64,000 nucleotides of DNA from Thermogemmatispora carboxidivorans (lineage in GTDB: Bacteria; Chloroflexota; Ktedonobacteria; Ktedonobacterales; Ktedonobacteraceae), in contig NZ_JNIM01000001.1 of NCBI RefSeq assembly GCF_000702505.1, positions 2,294,001 through 2,358,000 of the forward strand. Direction: 5' to 3'. Under the pieces are notes generated by a model that made no database searches, was not told the origin of the DNA, and was given only the letters and a program-made list of their open reading frames with translations. Within the stretch, counting starts at the first letter, position 1; each line of letters begins with the position of its first letter. This document shows positions 43,952-52,796 of the stretch, piece after piece. The translations under genes were made by a program, and so were the position numbers.

Positions 43952-44416
43952 GATCAGCTCCTTCCTGATCAACGCGGGCGAGCCTTGGCTTCGGGATGGC
44001 GCCGATAAGGACACGTACGCGGGCGACCAACGTGGATGCACCTTTTGCTCGGGCGTACCATCGACACGTCGAGCTGTGCCATTTTAAGAATATCGTCGGC
44101 AGGCTTAAAGAGGATTTTCAGAATCAAAAAGCGGACCTTTCTCCCTTCGATCATCCGCGCACCTCGACTGGCTCCTTTCAAAGGACAACACTCAAACCAG
44201 ACTGCCGTCAACGGTGTAAGGCAGCGCTGACAGCGGCAAGAGGCGCTCAGAGCGCCAGCGCCCTGCGTCGGGTCTCCCGGTCTCAAACGCAGAGGGCATG
44301 CTTGTACGGCTCTGGCGCATTCTGGGAGAGCCAACTCTCCTATCTTTAAAGACGATGATACAAGAGAAAATTGAAGCACGGACTGGGTGATTTTCCCAGA
44401 CTTTTGACCTGGCCGG
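43952..44416 (-). other. Gap between HTH genes 2 and 3
   Basis: No gene is supported. Stem-loops: GGCGCT-CAG-AGCGCC (44242-44256), GGAGAG-CCAA-CTCTCC (44325-44340), and CTGGG/CCCAG (about 44382-44398), which could end HTH gene 3. It is more AT-rich than its surroundings. Confidence 0.45.
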
Positions 44417-44650
44417 CTAAGACTTGGGGAGGTCCGCCTCGTCAGGCACGTCTTCGATCAGCTCGGGGGTGGGAACGCCCAGCGCCCGCGCGATTTTGGC
44501 GAGCGTAGAGATATTCACATCTTTGTAAGGATTACGAAAGATGCCTTTAATCGTGCGAAAGTTGACATCGGCTGCCCGGGACAGCGAAGACATATTAAAG
44601 CCGCGGGCTTCGGCAACCTCTTTCACTTTGAGCCGCACCAATGGCCACAT
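44417..44650 (-). CDS. Small XRE-family HTH protein 3
   Basis: 77 aa from the ATG at 44650, with AAAGGG 6 nt upstream; an in-frame TTG at 44665 is less likely. HTH segment VRLKVKEVAEARGFNMSSLSRAADVNFRTIKGIF, then VNISTLAKIARALGVPTPELIEDVPDE. Very close in layout to protein 4. Confidence 0.85.
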   Translation of the reverse strand: MWPLVRLKVKEVAEARGFNMSSLSRAADVNFRTIKGIFRNPYKDVNISTLAKIARALGVPTPELIEDVPDEADLPKS

Positions 44651-44696
44651 AAACAACCCTTTCAACTGGCTTCTTATCGTTCAAAGGAGCCTTGCG

Positions 44697-44930
44697 CTAC
44701 GTCTGGGGCGGCGCCGGCGGCTGATCCTCGTCGGGTACATCTTCGATCAGCTCATGGGAAGGGACCTCGAGAGCCTTCGCCAGCTTCTCGATCGTCTTGA
44801 TCGAGACCTCGCGGAAGGGATCGCGCCAGATCTGCTGGATCGTCTTGTAGTTCACGTCTGAGATGCGGGAGAGTCGCGACATGCTTACGCCCTTAGCCTG
44901 AGCGACCTCCTTAACGCGCAGACGAATCAT
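44697..44930 (-). CDS. Small XRE-family HTH protein 4
   Basis: 77 aa. IRLRVKEVAQAKGVSMSRLSRISDVNYKTIQQIW is the HTH, and VSIKTIEKLAKALEVPSHELIEDVPDEDQ the rest of the fold. Only 46 bases separate its stop from the start of HTH gene 3, so the two may be co-transcribed. It is divergent from the 45076 gene, with an inverted-repeat operator candidate between them. Confidence 0.85.
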   Translation of the reverse strand: MIRLRVKEVAQAKGVSMSRLSRISDVNYKTIQQIWRDPFREVSIKTIEKLAKALEVPSHELIEDVPDEDQPPAPPQT

Positions 44931-44941
44931 ATGCTTGACCT

Positions 44942-44969
44942 GCCTTACCAGACCCGTAGTAGGTAAGGC
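44942..44969. promoter_or_regulatory. Operator candidate between divergent genes
   Basis: GCCTTACC (44942-44949) and GGTAAGGC (44962-44969) form perfect 8-bp arms 20 bp apart centre to centre, two helical turns, as expected for an HTH dimer. It lies just before HTH gene 4 and upstream of the divergent promoter. Confidence 0.55.
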
Positions 44970-44990
44970 GATTGTATCAGAGTACCAGGG

Positions 44991-45020
44991 TTGACAGAAC
45001 TGCGACCGTAATGGTAGATT
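44991..45020 (+). promoter_or_regulatory. Promoter of the 45076 gene
   Basis: TTGACA (44991-44996), 18 bp, TAGATT (45015-45020). An inverted repeat ACCACC (45028-45033)/GGTGGT (45042-45047) follows at about +1 to +20. Confidence 0.65.
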
Positions 45021-45075
45021 CTAATACACCACCATTCTAAGGGTGGTAAACAAACACAGGAGAGAGGAGACTTGC

Positions 45076-45813
45076 ATGAGTGGAAGTGAGATTGCGCGCC
45101 TGCGCCGTCAGCTAGAGGCCGAGTATCTGGCCGGGCGCTGGGCCTTATACGGTCTGGCGTGTGGCTGGGCCAAGCACGAGTATATTCAGCGTCGCCTGCG
45201 CAACATGGAAGAATACCAGAGCAAGCTGGCCCGGCTGGTTGGGCAGGAGCGAGCGGCGGCCATCGTCTGCGAAGTCATCGACGAGGTCCGTGACCAGGAA
45301 CGAGCGACGCGGCCAGTCGTTCCTGTTGTGGGGGGCGAGGAGGGTGGAGAGGCGCAGGCGCGGGTGGAGGTGGAGGTCGAGGTCGAGGCAGAAGTGGAGG
45401 CGCCTGCGGCGGGGACGCTGGTAGGAGGCGTCAATGGCAAAGGGGCGCTGCCGGTCTCCGCCTGGCGCTCTCAGGGCGAGGGCAAAGCTGAGGCCCAGGC
45501 TGAGGAAGACGAGGACGAAGAAGAGCCTGAGCGCCCCATCGAAAAGATCCTCTGGCTGCTGGCCTATCGTCACGGCGAAGAAGAGGCCGACCTGCTCTAT
45601 CTCTTCTATGCCATCAGCGACGAGGAGGCCAAAATCATCGCCGACCTCAAGATGGAGCAGGCTGGGCGCCGCTGCCGTCTCCTCTCGCTGCGCAAGCTGC
45701 CGAGCGGTTTTGGCGTGCCCTATGGGCGCTATCGTGGCCGCATCCACGTGCGTTCCGACGGCAGCATCGTCGAAGGCGACTATCTCACCATGCGGACCAT
45801 TGCCCGCGAGTGA
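45076..45813 (+). CDS. Unrecognised acidic two-part protein
   Basis: GAGGAG is 6 nt before the ATG at 45076 (245 aa). No family is recognised. The N-terminal 75 residues are helical (SEIARLRRQLEAEYLAGRWA ... KHEYIQRRLRNMEEYQSKLARLVG) and look like a coiled-coil or helical bundle. Then comes a Glu/Val-rich repeat stretch, a second acidic run (EEDEDEEEPE), and a compact C-terminal domain of about 90 residues (PIEKILWLLAYRHGEEEADLLYLF ... GRIHVRSDGSIVEGDYL). Cytosolic. Its promoter lies opposite HTH gene 4, so regulation by that protein is plausible. Confidence 0.75.
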   Translation: MSGSEIARLRRQLEAEYLAGRWALYGLACGWAKHEYIQRRLRNMEEYQSKLARLVGQERAAAIVCEVIDEVRDQERATRPVVPVVGGEEGGEAQARVEVEVEVEAEVEAPAAGTLVGGVNGKGALPVSAWRSQGEGKAEAQAEEDEDEEEPERPIEKILWLLAYRHGEEEADLLYLFYAISDEEAKIIADLKMEQAGRRCRLLSLRKLPSGFGVPYGRYRGRIHVRSDGSIVEGDYLTMRTIARE

Positions 45814-46402
45814 GCGCATTCGGGTTAGGGGGACCGAACCAACGCCAGATACCTCTCTCTTCTAACTACCGAGTGGTCCGCTTGCCTTTGTCTGTCTCTT
45901 TCGAGCGCCGGTCTGCCGGGGGAGAGCGCTGTCCGCCAGCGTGCCCCGGCAGACCTTCTTATAGCCATAGGATCTACGGTAGCTGCAGGCGGCAAAAAGC
46001 GGGCAACCAATCAAAAGACCTGACTGAGAGCTGCCTGCTTGTTTCCTGTGGCCTGGGCTGACCTGGGCCAGCTCCTCGGCTGCTGTCCGCCAGTTCATTT
46101 TCTACCTCTCCTGCCAGATCCCGAACCCAGCCATTGCCGTAGGCGCCCCGGATGGGGTATATATACCTCTAAACGAGCATCGTGCCAGGAGCATTCTCAC
46201 CCCGAGCGCAGCACCTGAGTGAGAAGCGGGGAGGGGGACGTTCCCCGAGCAAGCGCACGACCCTTGTCTTGGTGCCGCCGCCGTCGCCGAATTGTCGTCG
46301 CCGAAGCCAGCCTGGAAGAGCAGGGACCAGATTACCCAAACAAAGCAGCCAACGAGCGAGTCGAGTGTTGTCCAACAGACGAGACGACAGGAGAGAGCGA
46401 CA
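45814..46402 (+). other. Region between the two unrecognised proteins
   Basis: No gene is supported. It holds the terminator at 45911-45954 and the 12-bp palindrome GGTATATATACC (46156-46167), an AT-rich element that may belong to the next promoter. Confidence 0.5.
45911..45954 (+). terminator. Terminator after the 45076 gene
   Basis: GTCTGCCGGGG (45911-45921) pairs with CCCCGGCAGAC (45944-45954), with an inner CGCTG/CAGCG stem. Followed by CTTCTT. Confidence 0.75.
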
Positions 46403-47008
46403 GTGAGCGAACGAGAGCGACAGGCAGGCACCTTTGTCCAGGGACTCCTCATCGAGAAGCAATGCGACTACGACTCCTTCTATCACCTCACCTTTCTATT
46501 GCGCAACAGCATCCTGCTGCCGGTCTTCAGCAGCGCCTCCCGAATGGGCGGATCACAAGGGAAGCCGGGGGTGCAGCTCCAGGTAGGGAGGAACTACCAC
46601 CTGCTCCTCCTCATCCGACCGCGGCAGCTCAAGTATCGCCGCCCGGAGGAGAGCGCAGGAGCGGGAGCGAGCAAGCCGGGTCTGGCGGCCCTGGCCCTGC
46701 GGCAAATTGCGCGCGACGCCCGGGGAGTCTCGGGTGAGCGTATCATCCTGCAGCATCATCCCGTGGCCGGGCGCATCATTGACCCTGACTGGGAATGGGA
46801 GAGGCACCGCTACATTCTGATCGAGACCGCCATTGGCAGAGCGGTCCTCAACCGCAAAGCGACGGAGGATGATCTCAAAGGGCGAGGAGGCGAGCTAACC
46901 GTGGGGGGATTCTTAGAATGGGAGCTATGGCGCAGCGAGCTGCTGGCTCTCCTCGACCACCCGGGGACCTGGCCAGGCCAGGGAACAGAGAGACGAGCGG
47001 GCGGGTAG
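46403..47008 (+). CDS. Unrecognised protein upstream of the J-domain protein B
   Basis: GTG at 46403 follows AGGAGAG; the frame is open further upstream to 46292 without a good site. About 201 aa, no transmembrane segment. Visible stretches: FVQGLLIEKQCDYDSFYHLTFLLRN and VQLQVGRNYHLLLLIRP, which look like beta-strands, and a C-terminal WEWERHRYILIETAIGRAVLN helix region. No family recognised. Same strand as the J-domain protein and kinases. Confidence 0.6.
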   Translation: MSERERQAGTFVQGLLIEKQCDYDSFYHLTFLLRNSILLPVFSSASRMGGSQGKPGVQLQVGRNYHLLLLIRPRQLKYRRPEESAGAGASKPGLAALALRQIARDARGVSGERIILQHHPVAGRIIDPDWEWERHRYILIETAIGRAVLNRKATEDDLKGRGGELTVGGFLEWELWRSELLALLDHPGTWPGQGTERRAGG

Positions 47009-47166
47009 AGCGGGCAGGCGGCAGGCAGAGCCAGCTCCCTCCCTCCTTTCCTTTCCTTCCTCCTGACAGAGAGACAAGCGAACCTGGAGCAGAGCGTGCC
47101 GTCCTGGCCCGTGCCGCCGGAAACCAGAAAGCGGACGTCTGTTTCCCAAAATGGGGGCGTCGGCGA

Positions 47167-47195
47167 TTGCGCGCACCGCGAAGGTAGTGTACAAT
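47167..47195 (+). promoter_or_regulatory. Promoter of J-domain protein B
   Basis: TTGCGC (47167-47172), 17 bp, TACAAT (47190-47195). Transcription would begin about 45 nt before the start codon. Confidence 0.6.
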
Positions 47196-47248
47196 GTATC
47201 AGGTTCAGGCGAAAAGGCCATTTCTTGGGACATGCGAGGGTAAGGCTG

Positions 47249-49879
47249 ATGAGACAGGCAGATGGCTCAGAGCTGCTCGGTGCAGGCGACCCGCGTGCAG
47301 AAGAGATCGGCGTTATCTACGTTGCGCCTACGGACGAGCGAAAAGATGTACTGACAGCGATTCTGACCCAGGAGAAGCTTGGACGCAAGCAGATTGCCAT
47401 TGTCCTGCCGGAGCAGAATCGCGCCTTCCAGCGCCGCGTTGATTTTGAAGTGCTCAAGATGCGGCGCAACCCGCAAGCGCGCCTCATCTTCATCGCCCCA
47501 CCGCGTTCGGAGCCAGCGGAGTACGCGCGCCAGCGGCGCTTTCCGGTCTACTCATCTCTCGACAACTACGTGCGCTCACTGCAAGACATGTGGGAAGAGG
47601 GCAAGGCGGAAGAAGGTCAAGGGCCTGCCTGGTCACAGCGGCTGCGCCGCCTCCTGCGGCTCCGCGAGCGCGAGAGCGCAGGGGGGGGAGGGGGAGAGGG
47701 AGAGCGAGCAGCCACGGGGGCCGAGCAGCAAGCGAGCGATGTTCGTCCTGAACCGTCACGACCGGCCTTTCGTGGGACCTCACTGGGTGGCGCGGCAGCG
47801 GCAGGAGCTGCCGGAGCCGCTGCGGGCCTGAGCTGGAGCGCCCTGCAGCGCGAGCAGGAGCGGAAGGCCGGAACCGCAGGCGGAATGGCAGAACCCGCGG
47901 AAGAACCTGCGGAGGAGCAGGGTCCTGACAGAGTGGGAGCAGGAGCGGGACCCTTCCAGGAAGAGGAAGAAGACGAAGAGCTGCCGCCGGTTGAGAGAGC
48001 GCGCTTCTCGCCGGCACCGGCAGCGGCTACCCCTGCAGGGACGGGCACGGGAGCAAGACAGGAGCCGGCCCCTGCGACGCCGTCCGAGGAAGAGAGTTCC
48101 TCACCGATCTCACCGGCGGCGGCAGGAGCAGCGGGCCTGGCCGCGGGAGCGGCGGCAGTGGCTGCTGAAGAAGGCCGCCAGAAGCAGGGGCCAGACGAGG
48201 CCAGGGCCAGCGCCGCACCACCACGCACTCCAGCCGCCAACGCGGGACCGGGCATTATCCAATTCCCCCACTCGCGCCGCATTACGGCCAAGCTGCCCAC
48301 AGCCAGCAACGCCTATGCGCCCGATGCAGAAGCGGCGCGGCGCGGTAGCTCACCGCAGTCCGGGCGAGGAGCCGCCGCCGCAGCAGGCGCCGGGGCCCTG
48401 GCCGGGGCCGCCGCTGGTATGGCCCTGGCAGGGAGCAGCAGCGGAGCAGGAGGAGGAGGAGGAACCGCCAGCGGCCCCGCCGGAGGAGCAGCAGCGATGT
48501 CGGCCAGCGGAGTGTCGACCGTACCACCGCCGTGGACACCGCCACGTCAACAGCGGAGGAGGCAGCGGCGACGGGGAGTGCTCTGGCTGGCACTGGTGGC
48601 GATTCTCCTGTTGCTATTGTTGATCGGCTGCGGCGCGCTGGCGGCAGTGAATCCGAAGCTGCTGGGACCGGTGGCGGCCATGATGCCCTTTGGGACGCCA
48701 GGGGCAACGGTGACGATCACACCGGCCAGCGTCGACCTGAAGAACCAGTACCTGATCACCGGGGTAACGGGAACACCCGACCCGGCCCAGCGTCAGATTC
48801 AGGCGCGCGTCCTGACGGCGGCCCCGGCGGCGCAGACGAAGACGGTTCAGGCGACGGGCCACGGCCAGACACCCGGCGTGCAGGCCAGGGGAACGATTAC
48901 GTTCACTCATAGCGGAGGCACATGGGAAAGCGTGCTGAGTGGGACAACCTTTACACTACAGAACGGGCTCAAAATCGTCACCGATGCCCGCGTTGACCTG
49001 CCACCCCAACCCAGCCCATCTCAGCCTGTTTCGAGATCGGCCCCGGCCCATGTTGTCCAACCGGGAAGCGTCGGTAACCTGCCCGCTGGGGCTATTAGCA
49101 ACCAACTCTGCTGCGGCGCTACTGACATCTATGCCACCAGCAGTGCCTTCACCGGTGGGCAGGACCCGCAGAGCTACACCTTTGTCCAGCAGAGCGACAT
49201 TGACAGCGCCGCCAACCCGCTCAAAGCCAGCCTGGCACAGCAGGCGCAGCAACAATTTCAGCGCCAGCTTCGCGCGGGCGAGCAGCTCATCAGCCAGCCC
49301 ACCTGCAGCACCAACGTCAAAAGCGACCACCAGGCCGGCGACCACGTCACCAGCGCCACCGTCACTGTCTCGGCCAGCTGCAGCGGCGAAGCCTTCGACA
49401 AACAGGCTGCCCTCCGTCTGGGGGCCAACCTGCTCAGCCAGGAGGCCAGCAAGAGTCTGGGTGCTGGCTATGCGCCCGTTGGCCAGGTCATGACCAACAT
49501 CAGCGGGGCGACCCCGATCAGCAGTGGAGCCAGTAAGGGCAGCATCTCCATCACGGTCACCGCCGAAGGCCGCTGGGCCTACCAGTTCGACAGCGCAGAC
49601 AAAGAGAGCCTGGCGCGCCTCATCGCCGGCAAAACCAGAAGTGAAGCCCTGCAGCTCCTGCAGCGGCAGAACGGCATCAAAGAGGCTGACATCGCCATCG
49701 CCCACGGCAGCGATCGCCTGCCCAGCGATGCCAACCAGATCAGCATCACCATCAACAGTGTGAGCGGGCTGACGCCGGCCCCCAGTGCCAGCATCGGGCC
49801 GGGGCCGACCAGCTCGCCCACAGCGGCACCGACCGCGCCCAGCCCAGGCAACAACACCCCAACCTCTGGCAAAGGCTAA
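47249..49879 (+). CDS. Protein B: non-kinase membrane protein with the shared baseplate-J-like ectodomain
   Basis: The ATG at 47249 lies downstream of the promoter, and the preceding frame is not needed. The N-terminal about 115 residues form an alpha/beta domain (EIGVIYVAPTDERKDVLTAI, KQIAIVLPEQNRAF, RLIFIAPP, FPVYSSLDNYVRSL) instead of a kinase. A very long Ala/Gly/Glu/Pro-rich linker with Gly runs follows, then a transmembrane helix (WLALVAILLLLLLIGCGALA, about 447-466). The exported part matches kinases A and C ([52 protein letters not shown]) and shares the four Cys. The tail is Pro/Thr-rich. Perhaps a partner or decoy of the kinases. Confidence 0.83.
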   Translation: MRQADGSELLGAGDPRAEEIGVIYVAPTDERKDVLTAILTQEKLGRKQIAIVLPEQNRAFQRRVDFEVLKMRRNPQARLIFIAPPRSEPAEYARQRRFPVYSSLDNYVRSLQDMWEEGKAEEGQGPAWSQRLRRLLRLRERESAGGGGGEGERAATGAEQQASDVRPEPSRPAFRGTSLGGAAAAGAAGAAAGLSWSALQREQERKAGTAGGMAEPAEEPAEEQGPDRVGAGAGPFQEEEEDEELPPVERARFSPAPAAATPAGTGTGARQEPAPATPSEEESSSPISPAAAGAAGLAAGAAAVAAEEGRQKQGPDEARASAAPPRTPAANAGPGIIQFPHSRRITAKLPTASNAYAPDAEAARRGSSPQSGRGAAAAAGAGALAGAAAGMALAGSSSGAGGGGGTASGPAGGAAAMSASGVSTVPPPWTPPRQQRRRQRRRGVLWLALVAILLLLLLIGCGALAAVNPKLLGPVAAMMPFGTPGATVTITPASVDLKNQYLITGVTGTPDPAQRQIQARVLTAAPAAQTKTVQATGHGQTPGVQARGTITFTHSGGTWESVLSGTTFTLQNGLKIVTDARVDLPPQPSPSQPVSRSAPAHVVQPGSVGNLPAGAISNQLCCGATDIYATSSAFTGGQDPQSYTFVQQSDIDSAANPLKASLAQQAQQQFQRQLRAGEQLISQPTCSTNVKSDHQAGDHVTSATVTVSASCSGEAFDKQAALRLGANLLSQEASKSLGAGYAPVGQVMTNISGATPISSGASKGSISITVTAEGRWAYQFDSADKESLARLIAGKTRSEALQLLQRQNGIKEADIAIAHGSDRLPSDANQISITINSVSGLTPAPSASIGPGPTSSPTAAPTAPSPGNNTPTSGKG

Positions 49880-49901
49880 TCGAAGCGGCGCCAGGCGGCT
49901 C

Positions 49902-49917
49902 CTGTAGCCTGCTACAG
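49902..49917. other. Small perfect hairpin between protein B and kinase C
   Basis: CTGTAGC-CT-GCTACAG. A 7-bp stem just after the protein B stop, with no T run. Confidence 0.45.
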
Positions 49918-50035
49918 TGCCAGCACTGGGCCATCATCGTAGGAACAGTTGGCAGTAGAAAGGCATACTATTCTCAATCCAATTGCCTAAGAGCAAGAAA
50001 CGTGGCAGCGAGACGAACCGGGGAGGGTCTCGTCT

Positions 50036-52558
50036 ATGGATCAAAGCAAGGAGCCGAGGAAGCCAGAGGAGCGCCACGAGCCTGGTCCACCGGTCCTCGG
50101 CGATTATGAACTGATTCGCAAACTGGGACGCGGCGGCTTCAGCACAGTCTACCTGGCACGGCATCGCCTGCTCAGCCGCTGGTCCACGGTAGCCCTCAAA
50201 CGCCTCCAGACCCCACTTGACACAGCCGAAGCCCGAGAGCAATTCCGGGCCGAAGTTCGCCTCCTGGAGCGGCTCAGCCATTCCCACATTCTCCCACTGC
50301 TCGACGCCGGCATTGACCAGCAAGACTGCCCCTACCTGGTAACCCCCTATGCCGAAGGCGGCTCGCTGCGCCAGCACCTGCGCTCGGCGGCTGGGCACCC
50401 GCTCCCGCTGAGTGAGAGCCTGCAGATCCTGGCTCAGATCGGGGCCGCCCTGCAGTACGCCCATGAGCGCGGCATCATCCACCGCGACCTCAAGCCTGAG
50501 AACATCCTCTTCGCCATTGACGGCACGGCCCTGCTGGCCGACTTTGGCCTTGCCCTGCAGCTCGGCTCGCGCAGCCTGGAGGCAGCCAGCATCAGCGGCA
50601 CCCCGGCCTACATGGCCCCCGAGCAATTCAGAGGCCAGGTCGGACGCGAGAGCGACCAGTACGCCCTGGCCTGCATCGCCTACGAACTCTGCACCGGTCG
50701 CCGCCTCTTCGAACACCATGACCCGGTAACCCTGATGTACTGGCACACCCAGCGTGAGCCGCAGCCGCCGCGCCACTTCAATCCAGCACTACCGCCGGCA
50801 CTGGAGGCCGCCATCCTGCGCGGGCTGGCCAAAGAGCGTCAGGAGCGCTACCCCTCGGTGAACGACTTTATAACGGCCCTGCTGAGCGGCGCACCGGCAG
50901 GCCCAGCACCGGCCAGGCCCCGCGTCTCGCCCTGGAAAGGCGCCATCTGGGGCGAGGACGAGAACAGGGAGGCAGCGCAGGCCAGCGAAGACCAGCAGCC
51001 AGAGCCGCTGGCGCAGTTCCCAACCAGCCGGCTGGCTGCCCACGAGGAAGAGGTAGAGGTAGAGGCAGAGGAGCTGGCGACACCGCCCCCACCGACATCC
51101 GGCTCAGAGCAGCAGCGCTCATGGCAGCGCTTTCCCCACCTGCGCCGTTCACAGATTCAGCGCCGGCAGCAGAGAGAGAGGCAGGAAAGCCGCGCCGGAC
51201 CTGAACCCACAGGCGTGCCCCTGCGGGAGAGAGCCAGCCTGGCTGCCCTTACTCCCCCGCCCCTCATGCTCCCAAGAAGCCCCAACGCGGTAGAGCAAGT
51301 GGCCACCAGACACCTGCCGCCGCCAGAGCAGCCGCCAGGCAAAAGAGGCGGGCGCCGTCCTGCAGCTCGCTGGAGCAGACTGCTGCTGTCCACCGTAGCG
51401 CTGCTAGTGCTCCTTCTGGCGAGCGGGCTGGTCATGGCCTACAGCGATCCGGCGGCCCTCGGCCCCCTGGGAACGATCCTGCCCATTGGGGCCCCGCTGG
51501 CGACGGTGCACATCAGGCCGACCAGCGTGCTGCTGACGCGCCAGTACCTGATCACAGGCGTGACAGGGAGGCCCGACCCGGCCCAGCGCCAGATTCAGGC
51601 GCGCCGCCTGAGCGTGACGGTCAGCTCACCGGCGAAGACGGTGCCGGCCACCGGCCACGGCGTGATAGCCGGCACGCAAGCACATGGGACGATTACTTTC
51701 TACAACGGCACAGGTCTCGCTCAGACTGTCCCCAAGGGGACCATTCTAGCAGTGAGGGAAGGAATCAGCATCGTCACCGATGACACAGCCTCAATGCCTC
51801 CTAGCCCTGATCTAGACCACCGGGCTACCAGCACCGTCCCTGCTCATGTTCTACAGCCAGGCAGTATTGGGAATCTACCTGCTGGGGCATTGAACCAATA
51901 CTGCTGCAATGAGGCGCTAGCAATCCAGGCTATCAATGGCCCTTTCACCGGTGGGCAAGACCCACAGCCCTACACCTATGTCCAGCAGAGCGACCTCGAC
52001 AACGTCGTCAACCCGCTCAAAGCCGGCCTCCTGCAGCAAGCCCAGCAACAATTTCAGCAGCAAGTTCACAGCGGCGAGCGCGTCGTCGGTCCCGACTGCA
52101 GCACCAGCACCAGGAGCAATCACCACGTTGGCGACCATGCCACCAGCGTCACCGTCAGCCTGGCGGTCACCTGCAGCGGCGCAGCCTACACGCCGCAGGC
52201 CGCGCTTGACCTGGCCACAGCCCTCCTACGCCAGGAAGCCGCCCGTGATCCCGGACCGGCCTACGCCCTCGCTGGCCAGATCAGCAGCAGCATCATCGAC
52301 ACCAGCCTCAGCGATCCCCAGAGCGGGCGCCTCATCATCACCGTGAAAGCCCAGGGGCGCTGGACGTATCGATTCACAGAAGGAACACAACAGCGCCTGG
52401 TCCAACTCATCGTCGGCAAAAGCCGCAGCCAGGCTCTGCAACTCCTGCAGCGGCAGCCCGGCGTCAACCAGGCGAATATCAGCATCGTTCGCAGCGACGG
52501 CGACCGGCTTCCCAGCAACCCGGTCTTTATCGCCATCATCATCGAAAACAGCACCTAG
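50036..52558 (+). CDS. Kinase C: Ser/Thr protein kinase, single TM, baseplate-J-like ectodomain
   Basis: The start is marked by GGGGAGGG eight bases upstream, the same leader motif as kinase A. The intact kinase (about 22-290) has [38 protein letters not shown] and [11 protein letters not shown]. The juxtamembrane region is Glu/Pro-rich, the transmembrane helix is at about 448-468, then comes the exported domain with [55 protein letters not shown] and four Cys matching A and B. 840 aa. Closest relative in the window is kinase A in the kinase part and protein B in the ectodomain. Confidence 0.9.
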   Translation: MDQSKEPRKPEERHEPGPPVLGDYELIRKLGRGGFSTVYLARHRLLSRWSTVALKRLQTPLDTAEAREQFRAEVRLLERLSHSHILPLLDAGIDQQDCPYLVTPYAEGGSLRQHLRSAAGHPLPLSESLQILAQIGAALQYAHERGIIHRDLKPENILFAIDGTALLADFGLALQLGSRSLEAASISGTPAYMAPEQFRGQVGRESDQYALACIAYELCTGRRLFEHHDPVTLMYWHTQREPQPPRHFNPALPPALEAAILRGLAKERQERYPSVNDFITALLSGAPAGPAPARPRVSPWKGAIWGEDENREAAQASEDQQPEPLAQFPTSRLAAHEEEVEVEAEELATPPPPTSGSEQQRSWQRFPHLRRSQIQRRQQRERQESRAGPEPTGVPLRERASLAALTPPPLMLPRSPNAVEQVATRHLPPPEQPPGKRGGRRPAARWSRLLLSTVALLVLLLASGLVMAYSDPAALGPLGTILPIGAPLATVHIRPTSVLLTRQYLITGVTGRPDPAQRQIQARRLSVTVSSPAKTVPATGHGVIAGTQAHGTITFYNGTGLAQTVPKGTILAVREGISIVTDDTASMPPSPDLDHRATSTVPAHVLQPGSIGNLPAGALNQYCCNEALAIQAINGPFTGGQDPQPYTYVQQSDLDNVVNPLKAGLLQQAQQQFQQQVHSGERVVGPDCSTSTRSNHHVGDHATSVTVSLAVTCSGAAYTPQAALDLATALLRQEAARDPGPAYALAGQISSSIIDTSLSDPQSGRLIITVKAQGRWTYRFTEGTQQRLVQLIVGKSRSQALQLLQRQPGVNQANISIVRSDGDRLPSNPVFIAIIIENST

Positions 52559-52660
52559 CGACCCAAGAGGTACCATCAGCGGCACTCGCAGAAGTCAACG
52601 CGCGGGAAAAACCGCCACTGAGGAAAACGTCTAGACTAGTAGGTCAGCAGCCGACGGCTG

Positions 52661-52669
52661 TGGTACAAT
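52661..52669 (+). promoter_or_regulatory. Extended -10 promoter of kinase D
   Basis: TGG-TACAAT, with no clear -35. About 125 nt before the start codon. Confidence 0.5.
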
Positions 52670-52796
52670 AAAACGACAGCCAGAGCAACGAAGCACTCGA
52701 CAGGAAAGACAAGCCGGCCTGTCGCCGGTGCGTCCGTCGACCAAAGAGCGGAGCGGGGCCGGTCCTTCCTGACCCCATCCACAGACACAGCCACAG

